Program-made: the position numbers and the translations under genes
Notes under the pieces: generated by a model
Told to the model about the DNA's origin: nothing
The model's database searches: none
The model's input: the letters and a program-made list of their open reading frames with translations, nothing else
Shown: piece after piece, positions 7,645-16,364 of the stretch
Numbering within the stretch: the stretch's first letter is position 1
Layout: each line of letters begins with the position of its first letter
Assembly: GCA_028284385.1 (NCBI GenBank)
Contig: JANQRT010000045.1
Coordinates: forward strand, 62,001-126,000
Length of the DNA: 64,000 bases
Reading direction: 5' to 3'
Source: Opitutaceae bacterium
GTDB taxonomy: Bacteria > Verrucomicrobiota > Verrucomicrobiia > Opitutales > Opitutaceae

Positions 7645-8835
7645 TTAGGTGTTGTTTCGTGGGCCTGATTCTAAAGCGAAAAGCGTGCCTCCTTGGCTTC
7701 CAATAAGCAACTTGCCTGAAGCGAATATCGGGGAGGCAATCAAGGAGCCTCCCAGTTCGATCTTCCAGAGCTCCTGGCCATCGGTTTGGTTTACCGCATA
7801 GAGCCAACCATCAGTCGAACCGAAAACGACCGCATCGCTAAAGGCCAGAGGAGAACTGTCAACCCGACCCTGGGTAGTATACGCCCATACTCCTTCGCCG
7901 GTTTCGCGATCGATGGCATGGAGTCGTTTGTCGCGCGAACCAATGAAAACGAATTTCTCATTTACGGCTGGTGAACTGAAAAACGGAAAGGAGCGGTCAA
8001 TGTAAGTCCACAGTTCGCCATAGTCCTGGTAATCGAAAGCGAAAACCTGATTCGCATAGTTACCTCCGTAACCAATTCCCTGGTACACCGCCACAGAAGA
8101 GGGAATGTAGGCTTCCGTTTCGTATCGCTCTACGGCCTCGCCGTTTGAAGCATTCAGTACATGCAAATTCGCGTCGCAACCTCCGAAGATAATATGCTCA
8201 TCGTCAATAAGGGCTGGTGTTCCATTTATAAAGTTATCGGTCTGGTAGCTCCAGATTTCAGACCCATCCTCCATGCTTAGGCAACGGAGCATGCCATCAT
8301 TGCCAGCTACCAAAAGTCTGGTTTCCTCACCAGAAGGGTCACGAACGATATTGGCGCCTGCTGTGATTTTATCGTCAAGTTCGATGCTCCAATTCTCCTG
8401 TCCTGTCTCTCGGTCGAGGGAGAAGAACTTGCCGTTATTCGATCCAAAGAAAATCGAGTTTCTGAATACCGTTGGTTCTGACTCGATCACATCGCCACTT
8501 TCGAATCTCCAGATTTCGGCGCCGTCCTTCAGATTCAATGCAAAGAGCTGGCCCATATCGTTTCCAATGTAAGCCACTCCCTGATAAACGGCTGCATCAA
8601 CGGAAATGGGAAAACCCGCGTCGAAAGTCCATGAGATCCGAGGAGCCTGGATCACTACGTCTTCGATCGACCCGCTCAGTTGAGGATTCCCTCGAGTGAT
8701 TGGCCAATCGCGAGTAATATAACCTGGCTTGGAAGGATTTTCCACTGTATCCGAAATCTCACCACTCTTCGAGCTACACCCGACTAACCAAATCGAAATG
8801 GTCATCCATACCAGCGCGACGAAGCGAGAGTCCAT
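7645..8835 (-). CDS. PQQ-like beta-propeller lipoprotein
   Basis: From the ATG at 8835 the protein begins MDSRFVALVWMTISIWLVGCSS, a lipoprotein signal with LVGC as lipobox. It then has repeated blades with DGAEIWRF, TGQENWSIE, DGSEIWSYQ and TGEGVWAYT, the W-containing PQQ_2/BamB-type repeats. It is about 396 residues, enough for seven or eight blades. An in-frame ATG at 8889 overlaps the upstream stop but would put 18 hydrophilic residues before the signal, so I prefer 8835. The protein should sit on a membrane facing the periplasm. No catalytic residues are evident, so a scaffold, sensor or binding role is as likely as redox chemistry. Confidence 0.82.
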   Translation of the reverse strand: MDSRFVALVWMTISIWLVGCSSKSGEISDTVENPSKPGYITRDWPITRGNPQLSGSIEDVVIQAPRISWTFDAGFPISVDAAVYQGVAYIGNDMGQLFALNLKDGAEIWRFESGDVIESEPTVFRNSIFFGSNNGKFFSLDRETGQENWSIELDDKITAGANIVRDPSGEETRLLVAGNDGMLRCLSMEDGSEIWSYQTDNFINGTPALIDDEHIIFGGCDANLHVLNASNGEAVERYETEAYIPSSVAVYQGIGYGGNYANQVFAFDYQDYGELWTYIDRSFPFFSSPAVNEKFVFIGSRDKRLHAIDRETGEGVWAYTTQGRVDSSPLAFSDAVVFGSTDGWLYAVNQTDGQELWKIELGGSLIASPIFASGKLLIGSQGGTLFALESGPRNNT

Positions 8836-8885
8836 GATCTCGAGATCTTGGCAAGATAGACTCCCCCACCTGTGCTTCTGTTTCA

Positions 8886-10040
8886 TCAAGCGCTTTTAGC
8901 CATGCGCTGCAAAACATCAGCGTATAGCGATTTGAAATCCTCTTCACTGGCAGGCCGGGGATTGAATTTCCCAGTCCATTGTTGCGACGCGTCGAATGCC
9001 AAGTCGTCAATATTTCCGTTTTCGATTCCAAATGAAGGCAGACTCGCTAGATTGGCTTTAACAACAAGACCATCAAGCCAATCGATTATATCCAAATATT
9101 CACTACTATTCGATGGAATCAGCTTTTGCAAATCCTCGTAGATGGTATTGGCAGCAGGATCGTCTTGATTAAATCCAACCACCTGCGGCAGCATTAAGGC
9201 CACCGCGTGTCCATGGGTTACATCGAATCGAGCGGTCAAGGGATTGGCCATAGCATGAGCCGCTCCCAACATGCTATTCTCGATAGCCAGACCAGCCATA
9301 GCCGCGCCCAATTGCATATTGCTCCTGTCCTCAAGAGATGGATTCCCTTCGATAACCTTCTCTATCGATCCAGAAAGCAGTCGAAAGGCTTGCCGAGAAT
9401 GAATCTGCGAAATGGGATTGCGCGGCAGACAAACGGCTGACTCCAAGGCATGCGCCAGAGCGTCCAAACCGGTTAGCACGGCAACGCGAACAGGCTGAGA
9501 GGTCGTCAATTCCGGATCGAGCAAGGCGATTTTAGCCAAGGCCTTGCCATCGCCGCAGGCCATTTTCACATGAGTCTTATCGTCGCTAACCAGCGCGTAC
9601 GACTGGCATTCGCTACCAGTGCCAGAGGTGGTTGGAACGGCAACAAAGGGTAGCATTGGCTTCGAAGCCTTTCCGTAGCCATGGTAGTCTTTCATCTCTC
9701 CACCATTGGTCAGCAGGAAGTTGCAGCCCTTGGCTGTATCCATACTACTACCACCACCAAAGCCGATAATCGAATCAACCTCGGCTTGCCTAGCGAAATC
9801 ACGACAGGCCTCAATCGAAGAGCTGGTCGGGTTCTCTTGGGCCTTGCTGTAGATGGCCGTGTGGATTCCGGCGCTCTCAAGAGCATCAAGGGCTCGCTGA
9901 ACGTGACCAGTCGCCATCACCCCCTCGTCGGTGACCAGCAAAGGGCAAGCCACTCCGAGTTCTTCAATGAATTCAGGCAGCTTGGCTAGCATTCCCGCAC
10001 CGAAGGCGATACGAGGACTTGGTCTAGTAATGAAATTCAC
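8886..10040 (-). CDS. Iron-containing alcohol dehydrogenase
   Basis: The 384-residue group III alcohol dehydrogenase has the NAD-binding GGGSSMD at residues 95-101. It also has the metal-binding region ENSMLGAAHAMANPLTARFDVTHGHAVALMLP with the conserved histidines. These enzymes interconvert alcohols and aldehydes in the cytoplasm with NAD(P). It starts with GTG two bases after the stop of the LuxC-like gene, so the two are coupled. Together they could carry an acyl group through aldehyde to alcohol, or the reverse. The substrate is unknown. Confidence 0.92.
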   Translation of the reverse strand: MNFITRPSPRIAFGAGMLAKLPEFIEELGVACPLLVTDEGVMATGHVQRALDALESAGIHTAIYSKAQENPTSSSIEACRDFARQAEVDSIIGFGGGSSMDTAKGCNFLLTNGGEMKDYHGYGKASKPMLPFVAVPTTSGTGSECQSYALVSDDKTHVKMACGDGKALAKIALLDPELTTSQPVRVAVLTGLDALAHALESAVCLPRNPISQIHSRQAFRLLSGSIEKVIEGNPSLEDRSNMQLGAAMAGLAIENSMLGAAHAMANPLTARFDVTHGHAVALMLPQVVGFNQDDPAANTIYEDLQKLIPSNSSEYLDIIDWLDGLVVKANLASLPSFGIENGNIDDLAFDASQQWTGKFNPRPASEEDFKSLYADVLQRMAKSA

Positions 10041-10042
10041 GG

Positions 10043-11494
10043 CTAGGCAGTTATTTGCGACTTCGACTGAATAGCTCGACGATGATAAAGAAACTCGAAG
10101 AGATTTCCTTCATGCGGCTGCTCCCATTGTACCCAATTCGTGGGGACAATTCCCAAATTGAGGCGATCGATATGAGGACTGCCCATAAGATCTCTTTTCC
10201 AAGATTCGCTCTCGGTGATTGCCGACACCACCAACGTAGGACCAATTCGCCCCAGCATCTCCGATTCTGGAATCTGGACGACGCTGGCGAAGGGAAACAT
10301 GTATTCAGTATTCGCCAACGGATGGTCCGGATCGGAGCAGGCGATAAGCGTTGGACAAAGAAAAGTCTGTCCGAATTTCTCTACGAGGCGTGGACCGTTT
10401 CGATACTTCGCCGTCAAATCAACGGCGCCCGGCGTTTTCAGTTCATCATCTATAGCATCGTTAATCGCCTTCGCGAAATCGGGATTTGCAAAACCGCACA
10501 AGAGAGCGTCATCGTCATCGCGAGCTCTTGGTTCGATGGCAGCCAGGCGTTTTGCCATGGCATTGGATATTTCGTCGAAGCGAGAGGGCAGCAGCACAGA
10601 TGAAGCGTTGATACAGCTACGTCCCCCATTTGCGGATACAGATTCGACAAGGACATCCAGAAATTCTTCCCATTGATCGACTTGATCTTCGCCTACGAGA
10701 ACCTTACTGCGACCAGAACCGTGTACCTGAATATTCGGATACTTGGCGTATTTCTTGACCGTTGCATCACTGCCGAAAACGATCCCTCTCCCACAGCCAA
10801 GCACGATCGCATCTCCACCCTCATGAGTGGTGGGATAGAAACTAAAAGCTTCTTTTGGAAATCCAGCGGCAATCATGGCCTGAATAATACGGTAGGGTGT
10901 GAGCGGATCTTCTCGTCCCGGCTTCAGGAAAACAGGCGTCTTCATCACGAGAGCAGGCAACCAAAGCGAATTCACCCCTGGAGAGTTGCTAGGAAGCGTC
11001 ACACCCAGGCTATTCGCCGTGGAGAAATAATTAATGTCAATGTCTCCCAAGCGGGCGCAACCACTGTCGAACAAGGAAGGCGGAAGCCCTCGAGTCAGAC
11101 CTGAAATCACCGCTCGCATGTTTTTCAGAGCCGCCGCCACCTTAAACATGTTTCCTCGGCAAAGGGAGTGAGGCAGTCCCGTAAGTCGCGAAAGCGTGGA
11201 TACGTAGTCGGAAACAGTTTGAACTTCCCCATCCATGCCAAAGGGCAATTCGCCATCAAGATAGATCTCAGAAGCCTTTTCCGCATACTCAAGCAGCTTT
11301 TCCGTGGGCACGGCGAAAAGCGCATTTCGAGCCTTGTCTATCGAGAGCAGATCGCGCCGGATCAGTCCAGCATTAGCAACGCTCACCTCCAAGTCATTGC
11401 CGGACGAAAGCACCTTGCCTAGATCGGTCGTATCCAAACTCTTGTAGACTTCACCAAAGCGAAGTACTGGTATATGTGTTGCTCCTTTTTCCAT
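10043..11494 (-). CDS. LuxC-like acyl-CoA/acyl-protein reductase (aldehyde dehydrogenase fold)
   Basis: The protein of about 483 residues has the aldehyde dehydrogenase superfamily core, with the nucleophile cysteine in NGGRSCINASS near residue 295. The front part, LPSNSPGVNSLWLPALVMKTPVFLKPGREDPLTPYR, is the LuxC-type cofactor loop. LuxC reduces activated acyl groups to aldehydes. The next gene upstream (beyond a repeat island) is a LuxE-like adenylating enzyme and the next gene downstream is an alcohol dehydrogenase, so an acid to aldehyde to alcohol route is plausible. ATG at 11494 was chosen over the adjacent GTG at 11497. Confidence 0.82.
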   Translation of the reverse strand: MEKGATHIPVLRFGEVYKSLDTTDLGKVLSSGNDLEVSVANAGLIRRDLLSIDKARNALFAVPTEKLLEYAEKASEIYLDGELPFGMDGEVQTVSDYVSTLSRLTGLPHSLCRGNMFKVAAALKNMRAVISGLTRGLPPSLFDSGCARLGDIDINYFSTANSLGVTLPSNSPGVNSLWLPALVMKTPVFLKPGREDPLTPYRIIQAMIAAGFPKEAFSFYPTTHEGGDAIVLGCGRGIVFGSDATVKKYAKYPNIQVHGSGRSKVLVGEDQVDQWEEFLDVLVESVSANGGRSCINASSVLLPSRFDEISNAMAKRLAAIEPRARDDDDALLCGFANPDFAKAINDAIDDELKTPGAVDLTAKYRNGPRLVEKFGQTFLCPTLIACSDPDHPLANTEYMFPFASVVQIPESEMLGRIGPTLVVSAITESESWKRDLMGSPHIDRLNLGIVPTNWVQWEQPHEGNLFEFLYHRRAIQSKSQITA

Positions 11495-11513
11495 CACCTA
11501 TATGTTTTTGATA

Positions 11514-11960
11514 AACAACGAAACACGCTAAACAAACGAAAGATTATCTAATTAATTTAAAAGCCTCTCGTGTTCGACTTTTGGGAAATGTCCGAAATTG
11601 ACTAGCAAACCCAATTTATTGTCTGTCGATTTCAAATAATTAATGACTTGGGCTCTATGCTCATCCGTCACCGCTTTGACTGCCTTAAGCTCGACTATTA
11701 TATTATCGAAGCAAAGAAAGTCTGGCTCGTAGTATTGCTCCAACAAATCTCCTTTGTAAAATAAACTTAGCCTGGGTTTTTCCTGAAATGGTACTTTCTG
11801 CGATTCAAATTCTTTTCTTAAGCATTCCTGATAGACCGATTCTAAAAACCCGTTGCCCTTATCCTTATATACTTCAAAACAACAGCCGATTATTTTATAG
11901 CTTTCTTCCTTAAAGAGTAGATTCTGATTCATTTTCGTGTATTTAGTGTGTTTCGTTGTT
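11514..11960. mobile_element. Inverted-repeat-flanked island carrying a GxxExxY gene
   Basis: The left arm (11514-11540) begins AACAACGAAACACGCTAAAC. The inverted right arm (11935-11960) reads AACAACGAAACACACTAAAT on the minus strand. The first 19 bases agree at all but one position and the similarity continues for about 26 bases. The arms enclose a single AT-rich gene and break the run between the LuxE-like and LuxC-like genes. The right arm is ten bases from the upstream stop and the left arm about twenty bases from the next start. No transposase is present. Confidence 0.6.
11552..11932 (-). CDS. GxxExxY protein (PDDEXK_3 nuclease-like)
   Basis: The 126-residue protein shows the motif that names this family, GNGFLESVYQ, and then a PD-(D/E)xK-type core: EPDFLCFDNIIVELKAVKAV, with D, E and K in register, and HRAQVINYLK. 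It also ends in the family's LGLLVNFG. The fold is that of restriction-type nucleases, but no biochemical role is established for the family to my knowledge. It is AT-rich compared with its neighbours and lies in a pair of inverted repeats inside an operon, which suggests it is cargo, or agent, of a repeat-based mobile unit. Confidence 0.92.
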   Translation of the reverse strand: MNQNLLFKEESYKIIGCCFEVYKDKGNGFLESVYQECLRKEFESQKVPFQEKPRLSLFYKGDLLEQYYEPDFLCFDNIIVELKAVKAVTDEHRAQVINYLKSTDNKLGLLVNFGHFPKVEHERLLN

Positions 11961-11969
11961 ACAATAAAA

Positions 11970-13055
11970 CTAATACACGCCTTCTATGACATTTTTCTTC
12001 TCAGACTGGAAGGGACGTACGTCTCCTACACCATCCCAGGGAAACTCTTCGCAAGGCTTTCTGCGAATCGCCTCGTCACGCTCGAGGAATCGCGGCATGA
12101 AAAACTCCTTGGTCATGGTGGTTAGCTCTACCCTACCGTATTCATCGTAATCCATCAATTCATCGGGGTTGTCCGGATTCACAATGCGAAGAACCGCTCT
12201 TGGCTGAGGAGCGTAGTAGGTAAGGCTGTAGTTGTCCTCTGGAGTCAATTTCCGACTTATGGCTAGCCCCATAAGTGTGTTTCCATAAGTCGGTGCGAAA
12301 TTCACCTGGTTTTCCAAAACCTCCTCGATCAGGAACCGTACGTACTGCGGCGTCATGGTAGTTCCGCCCACGAATACACCTTTGATGCCAGCCTTGGGCA
12401 AAGAAATACGCTCGGCAATGGCTTCCAGGATGGTGGGCGTGGTAAACATGCAGGCGATGTTTCGATTCTTCAGTATGGTGATGGCTTGGTCGACAACATG
12501 CTCCTTGTATTTGCGAGCCATGTCGAATTCGCCATCTCTGATGAGCCGCTTGACCCACCGAGGATCGAGATCGATGAAGTAGCACGCGCCTCCTCGGACA
12601 TTGGCCAGATGCTCGATAGCCAGCCTAAGCCTGCGCGGACCCGTAGGCCCGACCATGAGCCAGTTCGTTCCCTTCTGGAAAAAATCTTCGTCGTAATTAT
12701 CGCTAAACTCCGAGTAGTCTACCTTGTAGTCCTCCCAGCCAATACGCTGCTTGGGCATTCCCGTCGTCCCACCCGTTTCGAAAACGTTGTAAGGCTTACC
12801 TGCATACGCGTTAGGGATAAATCGAGCTGGATCGGTATCACGCAGAACCGCATCGTCGAACGCCTCGAATTTCAGCATATCATCGAATCCCTTGACTTCC
12901 TCCAACGGATTCCAGCCAGCATTCTTGGCCCAATCCAGCCAATAAGGACAACCTGTATCCGCAGAAAAATGCCAGGCGATCATCTCTCGCGTGTAGCGAT
13001 CTAGCTCTGCCCTAGCAGTTTCAATAGGATTCGTTTGAGTCACAGTCTGGGTCAT
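11970..13055 (-). CDS. LuxE/PaaK-like acyl-adenylating enzyme
   Basis: The 361-residue protein has a nucleotide loop FETGGTTGMPK (residues 92-102) of the ANL type and a GTTM...APTYGNTLMG region in the position of the adenylate-binding motif. It is shorter than PaaK (about 430 residues) and appears to lack most of the C-terminal lid domain, as LuxE-type acyl-protein synthetases do. It would activate a carboxylic acid as an acyl-adenylate and pass it to the LuxC-like reductase encoded next. It lies six bases from the symporter gene, suggesting the substrate may be imported. Confidence 0.75.
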   Translation of the reverse strand: MTQTVTQTNPIETARAELDRYTREMIAWHFSADTGCPYWLDWAKNAGWNPLEEVKGFDDMLKFEAFDDAVLRDTDPARFIPNAYAGKPYNVFETGGTTGMPKQRIGWEDYKVDYSEFSDNYDEDFFQKGTNWLMVGPTGPRRLRLAIEHLANVRGGACYFIDLDPRWVKRLIRDGEFDMARKYKEHVVDQAITILKNRNIACMFTTPTILEAIAERISLPKAGIKGVFVGGTTMTPQYVRFLIEEVLENQVNFAPTYGNTLMGLAISRKLTPEDNYSLTYYAPQPRAVLRIVNPDNPDELMDYDEYGRVELTTMTKEFFMPRFLERDEAIRRKPCEEFPWDGVGDVRPFQSEKKNVIEGVY

Positions 13056-13060
13056 CGAAG

Positions 13061-14575
13061 TTAGGATTTATTGGGAAAGAATTTAGCCATGGTCGTCTCC
13101 GACGGCGGCTTCGTCATAAGCGACACGATAATCATGCCCGCAGCGCAGGCCAAGAAAATGAATACAACCGGCATGGCTCCGCCGATTAGAAAAGATCGAT
13201 TGGCTCCGTAGCCCGAGGCTTGAAAAAGAAGAAACCAAGTTATGCCTCCCGCCAGCACAGCCGCGTAGGCTCCTGCTTTAGTCGCTCGCTTCCAGTAGAC
13301 CGCCGCGAAGACTAGCGGAAAGAGCCCGGCGAATCCGCTGAAACACCATATGCCTAGTGAGAAAACCTGCCTGGGCTCAACGAGAGTGAACAGATAAGTC
13401 ACCACTACAATGGTAGTCACAAAACCTCGCGCGATCCAAAGCATTTGCTTCTCCGAAAATCGATCTGCCCCAAAGGAATGAACCACGATATCTTTGGTAA
13501 ACATGGTTCCAACGGCAACAAACTGCGAGTCGAGCGAGGACATGATAGCAGCCAGGATACCGGCTGTAACGAGTCCTCCGATCACTGGCGAGGTCAGCTT
13601 GCCAACCATGATGCCTAAAACCGAATTGGGGTTTGTTCCCTCTGGAATAATGCGCGTCACGCCGTCAGGCATCACGGCACCGGTTGCCCAAAGACCAATC
13701 AGAATACATGGTATCCATGTAAGCATGATGGCAAGCGGATGAGCCACGAAAGTCAGACGAAAGGTTTTGGAGGACTTAGCCGTCAGGCAGTTTTGAAACA
13801 AATGCGGAAACATGCCGACCGACAAGGGGATCAGAAAATAGGAGAAGAACTGGAGCTCGCCTATATTTCCCGCTCTCACAGCCTTCTCGGCATCGGCCAT
13901 GGCTGAAGCGGCTTCCAGACCACCGAGCTTCGAAGAGATCATGTAGAATGCAAGAAATCCCATGATCATGAATACAATGGTCTGGAAAGTATTGGCCCAT
14001 GCCGCGCTACGAACGCCGCCGGCAAAAATATAGTAGAGAACGACTCCAGCGATGACCAAGGAAGTAAGCCAAGCGGGTACCGCTCCATTGGTTTCTGGAA
14101 AGAGCTCGGGGAAAGCTCCGCGCGTTACTCCCTGCATGGCCGATCCCGCGCCCATCAATCCAATTAGTAAATAGGGAATGAGCAGACCAATCAGAATGGG
14201 AAACAGAATATATCCGAATTTAGAGCTCTCAAAGCGGGCTCTGAAGAATTCGATTTGCGTATGGAATCCGTTCCGCTTGCCCAACGACCAAAGCGGCAGC
14301 CCAATGAGGAAAAAGCATGCCGTATGGATAAGAGCCGACCAGGAGGCGATTTTCCCGTAAGTTCCAATCCCAACCCGGTACGCCTCGCCAGTACTCCCGA
14401 TCAAAGCGAAGGCCGTCATGGTCGTACCGAAGATCGACATGAAAAGGACAACGGGACCAATCGAGCGGCTTGCTACGAAATAGTCGTTCGAGCTTCCGCG
14501 AAAGAAGCGGCTACTAACATAGCCTAACGCCAACAGTAGGCAGAGGTACCCGATAACGATATAGGTCTGGGTCAT
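13061..14575 (-). CDS. Sodium:solute symporter (SSS family)
   Basis: The 504-residue inner-membrane protein has about 13 hydrophobic helices and the SSS core motifs: SIFGTTMTAFALIGSTGEAY in the sodium-binding helix, FAGGVRSAAWANTFQT, and GILAAIMSSLDSQFVAVGTMFTKDI. It resembles the PanF/acetate-permease branch. Its start overlaps the stop of a DUF3311-type gene (ATGA), an arrangement also seen for YhdT-PanF, so the two likely work together. The imported substrate is probably an organic acid, given the acyl-activating enzymes encoded downstream. Confidence 0.92.
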   Translation of the reverse strand: MTQTYIVIGYLCLLLALGYVSSRFFRGSSNDYFVASRSIGPVVLFMSIFGTTMTAFALIGSTGEAYRVGIGTYGKIASWSALIHTACFFLIGLPLWSLGKRNGFHTQIEFFRARFESSKFGYILFPILIGLLIPYLLIGLMGAGSAMQGVTRGAFPELFPETNGAVPAWLTSLVIAGVVLYYIFAGGVRSAAWANTFQTIVFMIMGFLAFYMISSKLGGLEAASAMADAEKAVRAGNIGELQFFSYFLIPLSVGMFPHLFQNCLTAKSSKTFRLTFVAHPLAIMLTWIPCILIGLWATGAVMPDGVTRIIPEGTNPNSVLGIMVGKLTSPVIGGLVTAGILAAIMSSLDSQFVAVGTMFTKDIVVHSFGADRFSEKQMLWIARGFVTTIVVVTYLFTLVEPRQVFSLGIWCFSGFAGLFPLVFAAVYWKRATKAGAYAAVLAGGITWFLLFQASGYGANRSFLIGGAMPVVFIFLACAAGMIIVSLMTKPPSETTMAKFFPNKS

Positions 14576-14799
14576 TGCTTGGCAGCCTCCTCGCTAGCTT
14601 CTCCCTGCTCTTCAGCAAACTTAGGCCAGGCGAACTTTACGACCATGAACCAGCCAAAGGCAGCCAAGACCGTAAAGACCATATGGTAGGCCAAGCTCGA
14701 AGGAAGAAATCCAAAAAGCAATGACGCGTCGTCTTTAAGCCAGAAATCCTGATGCAGGATAAACAGAGCAATCATGTAGAGGAGGATAACAATTCTCAT
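14572..14799 (-). CDS. DUF3311/YhdT-like small membrane protein
   Basis: This 75-residue protein has two hydrophobic helices (residues 2-16 and about 36-56) and a charged tail (EEQGEASEEAAKQ). Such small proteins are commonly encoded directly before SSS symporters and are thought to be accessory subunits. Both ends overlap neighbours: its ATG shares bases with the stop of the propeller gene (TAATG) and its stop overlaps the symporter ATG, so it is translationally coupled on both sides. Confidence 0.75.
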   Translation of the reverse strand: MRIVILLYMIALFILHQDFWLKDDASLLFGFLPSSLAYHMVFTVLAAFGWFMVVKFAWPKFAEEQGEASEEAAKQ

Positions 14800-16358
14800 T
14801 ATTCGCCGGTTTCCTTGATAGCGTACAGATGGGTTTGAGTAGCGACATAGAGGACGTCGTTGGCAACGATGGGACTACTATAGATTGGAGTTTCGAACTC
14901 GATTGTCGCTAAATGCTTTTTCTCCTTGGTAGCGGCCAGAATCACCAGCTGACCATCCTCGTTAGCGAGGAAAACCTTGTCGTCAGCCACCAAGCTCGAT
15001 CCCCAAATTCTGCTGTTGGTAGCGTAAACCCAATTAACTTTTCCCGTATCTATATCCAAACAATGGATATCGCCATCGTACTCGGCGGCGAAAATCATGC
15101 CATTGTAAATACTGGGTGTCGAGACCGTCCTACCGATATCCTTGTAGGTCCAGACCGCGCCCTTGCCGGTGATGTCTCCTTCAAGCGAAGCGTCGATTGC
15201 GCTCAGCATCCCAACGCCATCCCCGTGCTCAGGATCCTGACCGATCAATGCATAGGCTCGATCTTCGTGGACAACAACGGTACTGATAACTTCGCTTGGA
15301 CCGCCATACGTAGCGTATTTAATCGGTCTGCCGTCCTTTTCGCGATACTCGGGAGGATTGCAATCGTAACGCCAGACTTCCTTGAGAATTTCGAATCCCT
15401 CGGGACCAACGACCGGTTTTGGCTCGAAAGCGTAGCAGAGTCCATCGCCGCCACCCCAAATGAGTAGAGGCTTGCCCTTGATTTCCCCATAAGCAGCTGA
15501 GCTCCAGCTGGCGTGTAGTACTCGTTCGGATACTTGGGAAACTTCCTCGCCAAGGAGTCGCCCAGTATTCTTGTCGATGGCGACCAGGGCCGGAGAGAAA
15601 GGCGAGGGAATGTTGTTGTGCGACCAATCGACACCGTTGGAAGTGGATACGTAAAGAATGTCGCCAACGACTAGCGGAGAACAACTGGACACATTGTGCG
15701 GGAAGACGCCCAGGTCCTCGATCATATCATAGATCCAGATGATGTCGGCGTGCTGGTCGGTAAGTTCTACGGGGTTGCCGTCAGCCGACATGTATTTCGC
15801 CTCGTCCTGATAGGGTCCGTCATTTCCATCGGCCAATCCATCTACATCCAGACACATGGCCTGACCTCGGTTAGTGACAATCCAAAGATAATCGCCTTCA
15901 ACGGCGGGAGACGAGCAGAGACCGACGTATTCCCAGTCGCTAACCTTGCCCGCTCCCAGCTTGGGGATGAGCAACTGCCATTCGAACTCGCCGGTCTTTT
16001 CGTCAAAGGCCATGAGCACTCCCCTATCCCCTAGCTGCTTAGGATCGCGAGGCGACTCGTTGTTGGTGCCGACATAGACCTTACCTCCGGCGACGGTGGT
16101 ATTTCCGTAGGTTTGCGAACCTAGCTTGGCTATCCAAAGGACGTTCTTCGTCGTTGATTCGTCAATACTATCGTCCTCGCGAGATCGTTCTCCCGCCTCG
16201 ATTTCCAAGGGCAGATTCTTGGCAGGTCCCACCATGTTTCGGCTCTCGGTGTTTCCCCACATCGGCCAGTCGGAACCATGGCCTCCATGGGCGTGAGCAT
16301 GAACGCTCGCCGTGAAAATCGACGAAGCAATTAAAAGACTCTGTATAGGTAGATTCAT
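14799..16358 (-). CDS. Secreted PQQ-like beta-propeller protein
   Basis: The 519-residue protein starts with a signal peptide (MNLPIQSLLIASSIFTASVHAHA) followed by a His/Gly-rich stretch, HAHGGHGSDWPMWG. Blades with TGEFEWQL, TGRLLGEE, KGAVWTYKDIG and TGKVNWVYA belong to the PQQ_2 repeat type. Full quinoprotein dehydrogenases are usually nearer 600 residues and carry a vicinal disulfide, which I cannot see, so catalytic use of PQQ is doubtful. It is six bases downstream of the larger propeller gene and overlaps the DUF3311 gene, so it belongs to the transport end of the operon. Confidence 0.85.
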   Translation of the reverse strand: MNLPIQSLLIASSIFTASVHAHAHGGHGSDWPMWGNTESRNMVGPAKNLPLEIEAGERSREDDSIDESTTKNVLWIAKLGSQTYGNTTVAGGKVYVGTNNESPRDPKQLGDRGVLMAFDEKTGEFEWQLLIPKLGAGKVSDWEYVGLCSSPAVEGDYLWIVTNRGQAMCLDVDGLADGNDGPYQDEAKYMSADGNPVELTDQHADIIWIYDMIEDLGVFPHNVSSCSPLVVGDILYVSTSNGVDWSHNNIPSPFSPALVAIDKNTGRLLGEEVSQVSERVLHASWSSAAYGEIKGKPLLIWGGGDGLCYAFEPKPVVGPEGFEILKEVWRYDCNPPEYREKDGRPIKYATYGGPSEVISTVVVHEDRAYALIGQDPEHGDGVGMLSAIDASLEGDITGKGAVWTYKDIGRTVSTPSIYNGMIFAAEYDGDIHCLDIDTGKVNWVYATNSRIWGSSLVADDKVFLANEDGQLVILAATKEKKHLATIEFETPIYSSPIVANDVLYVATQTHLYAIKETGE

Positions 16359-16364
16359 GATTCT

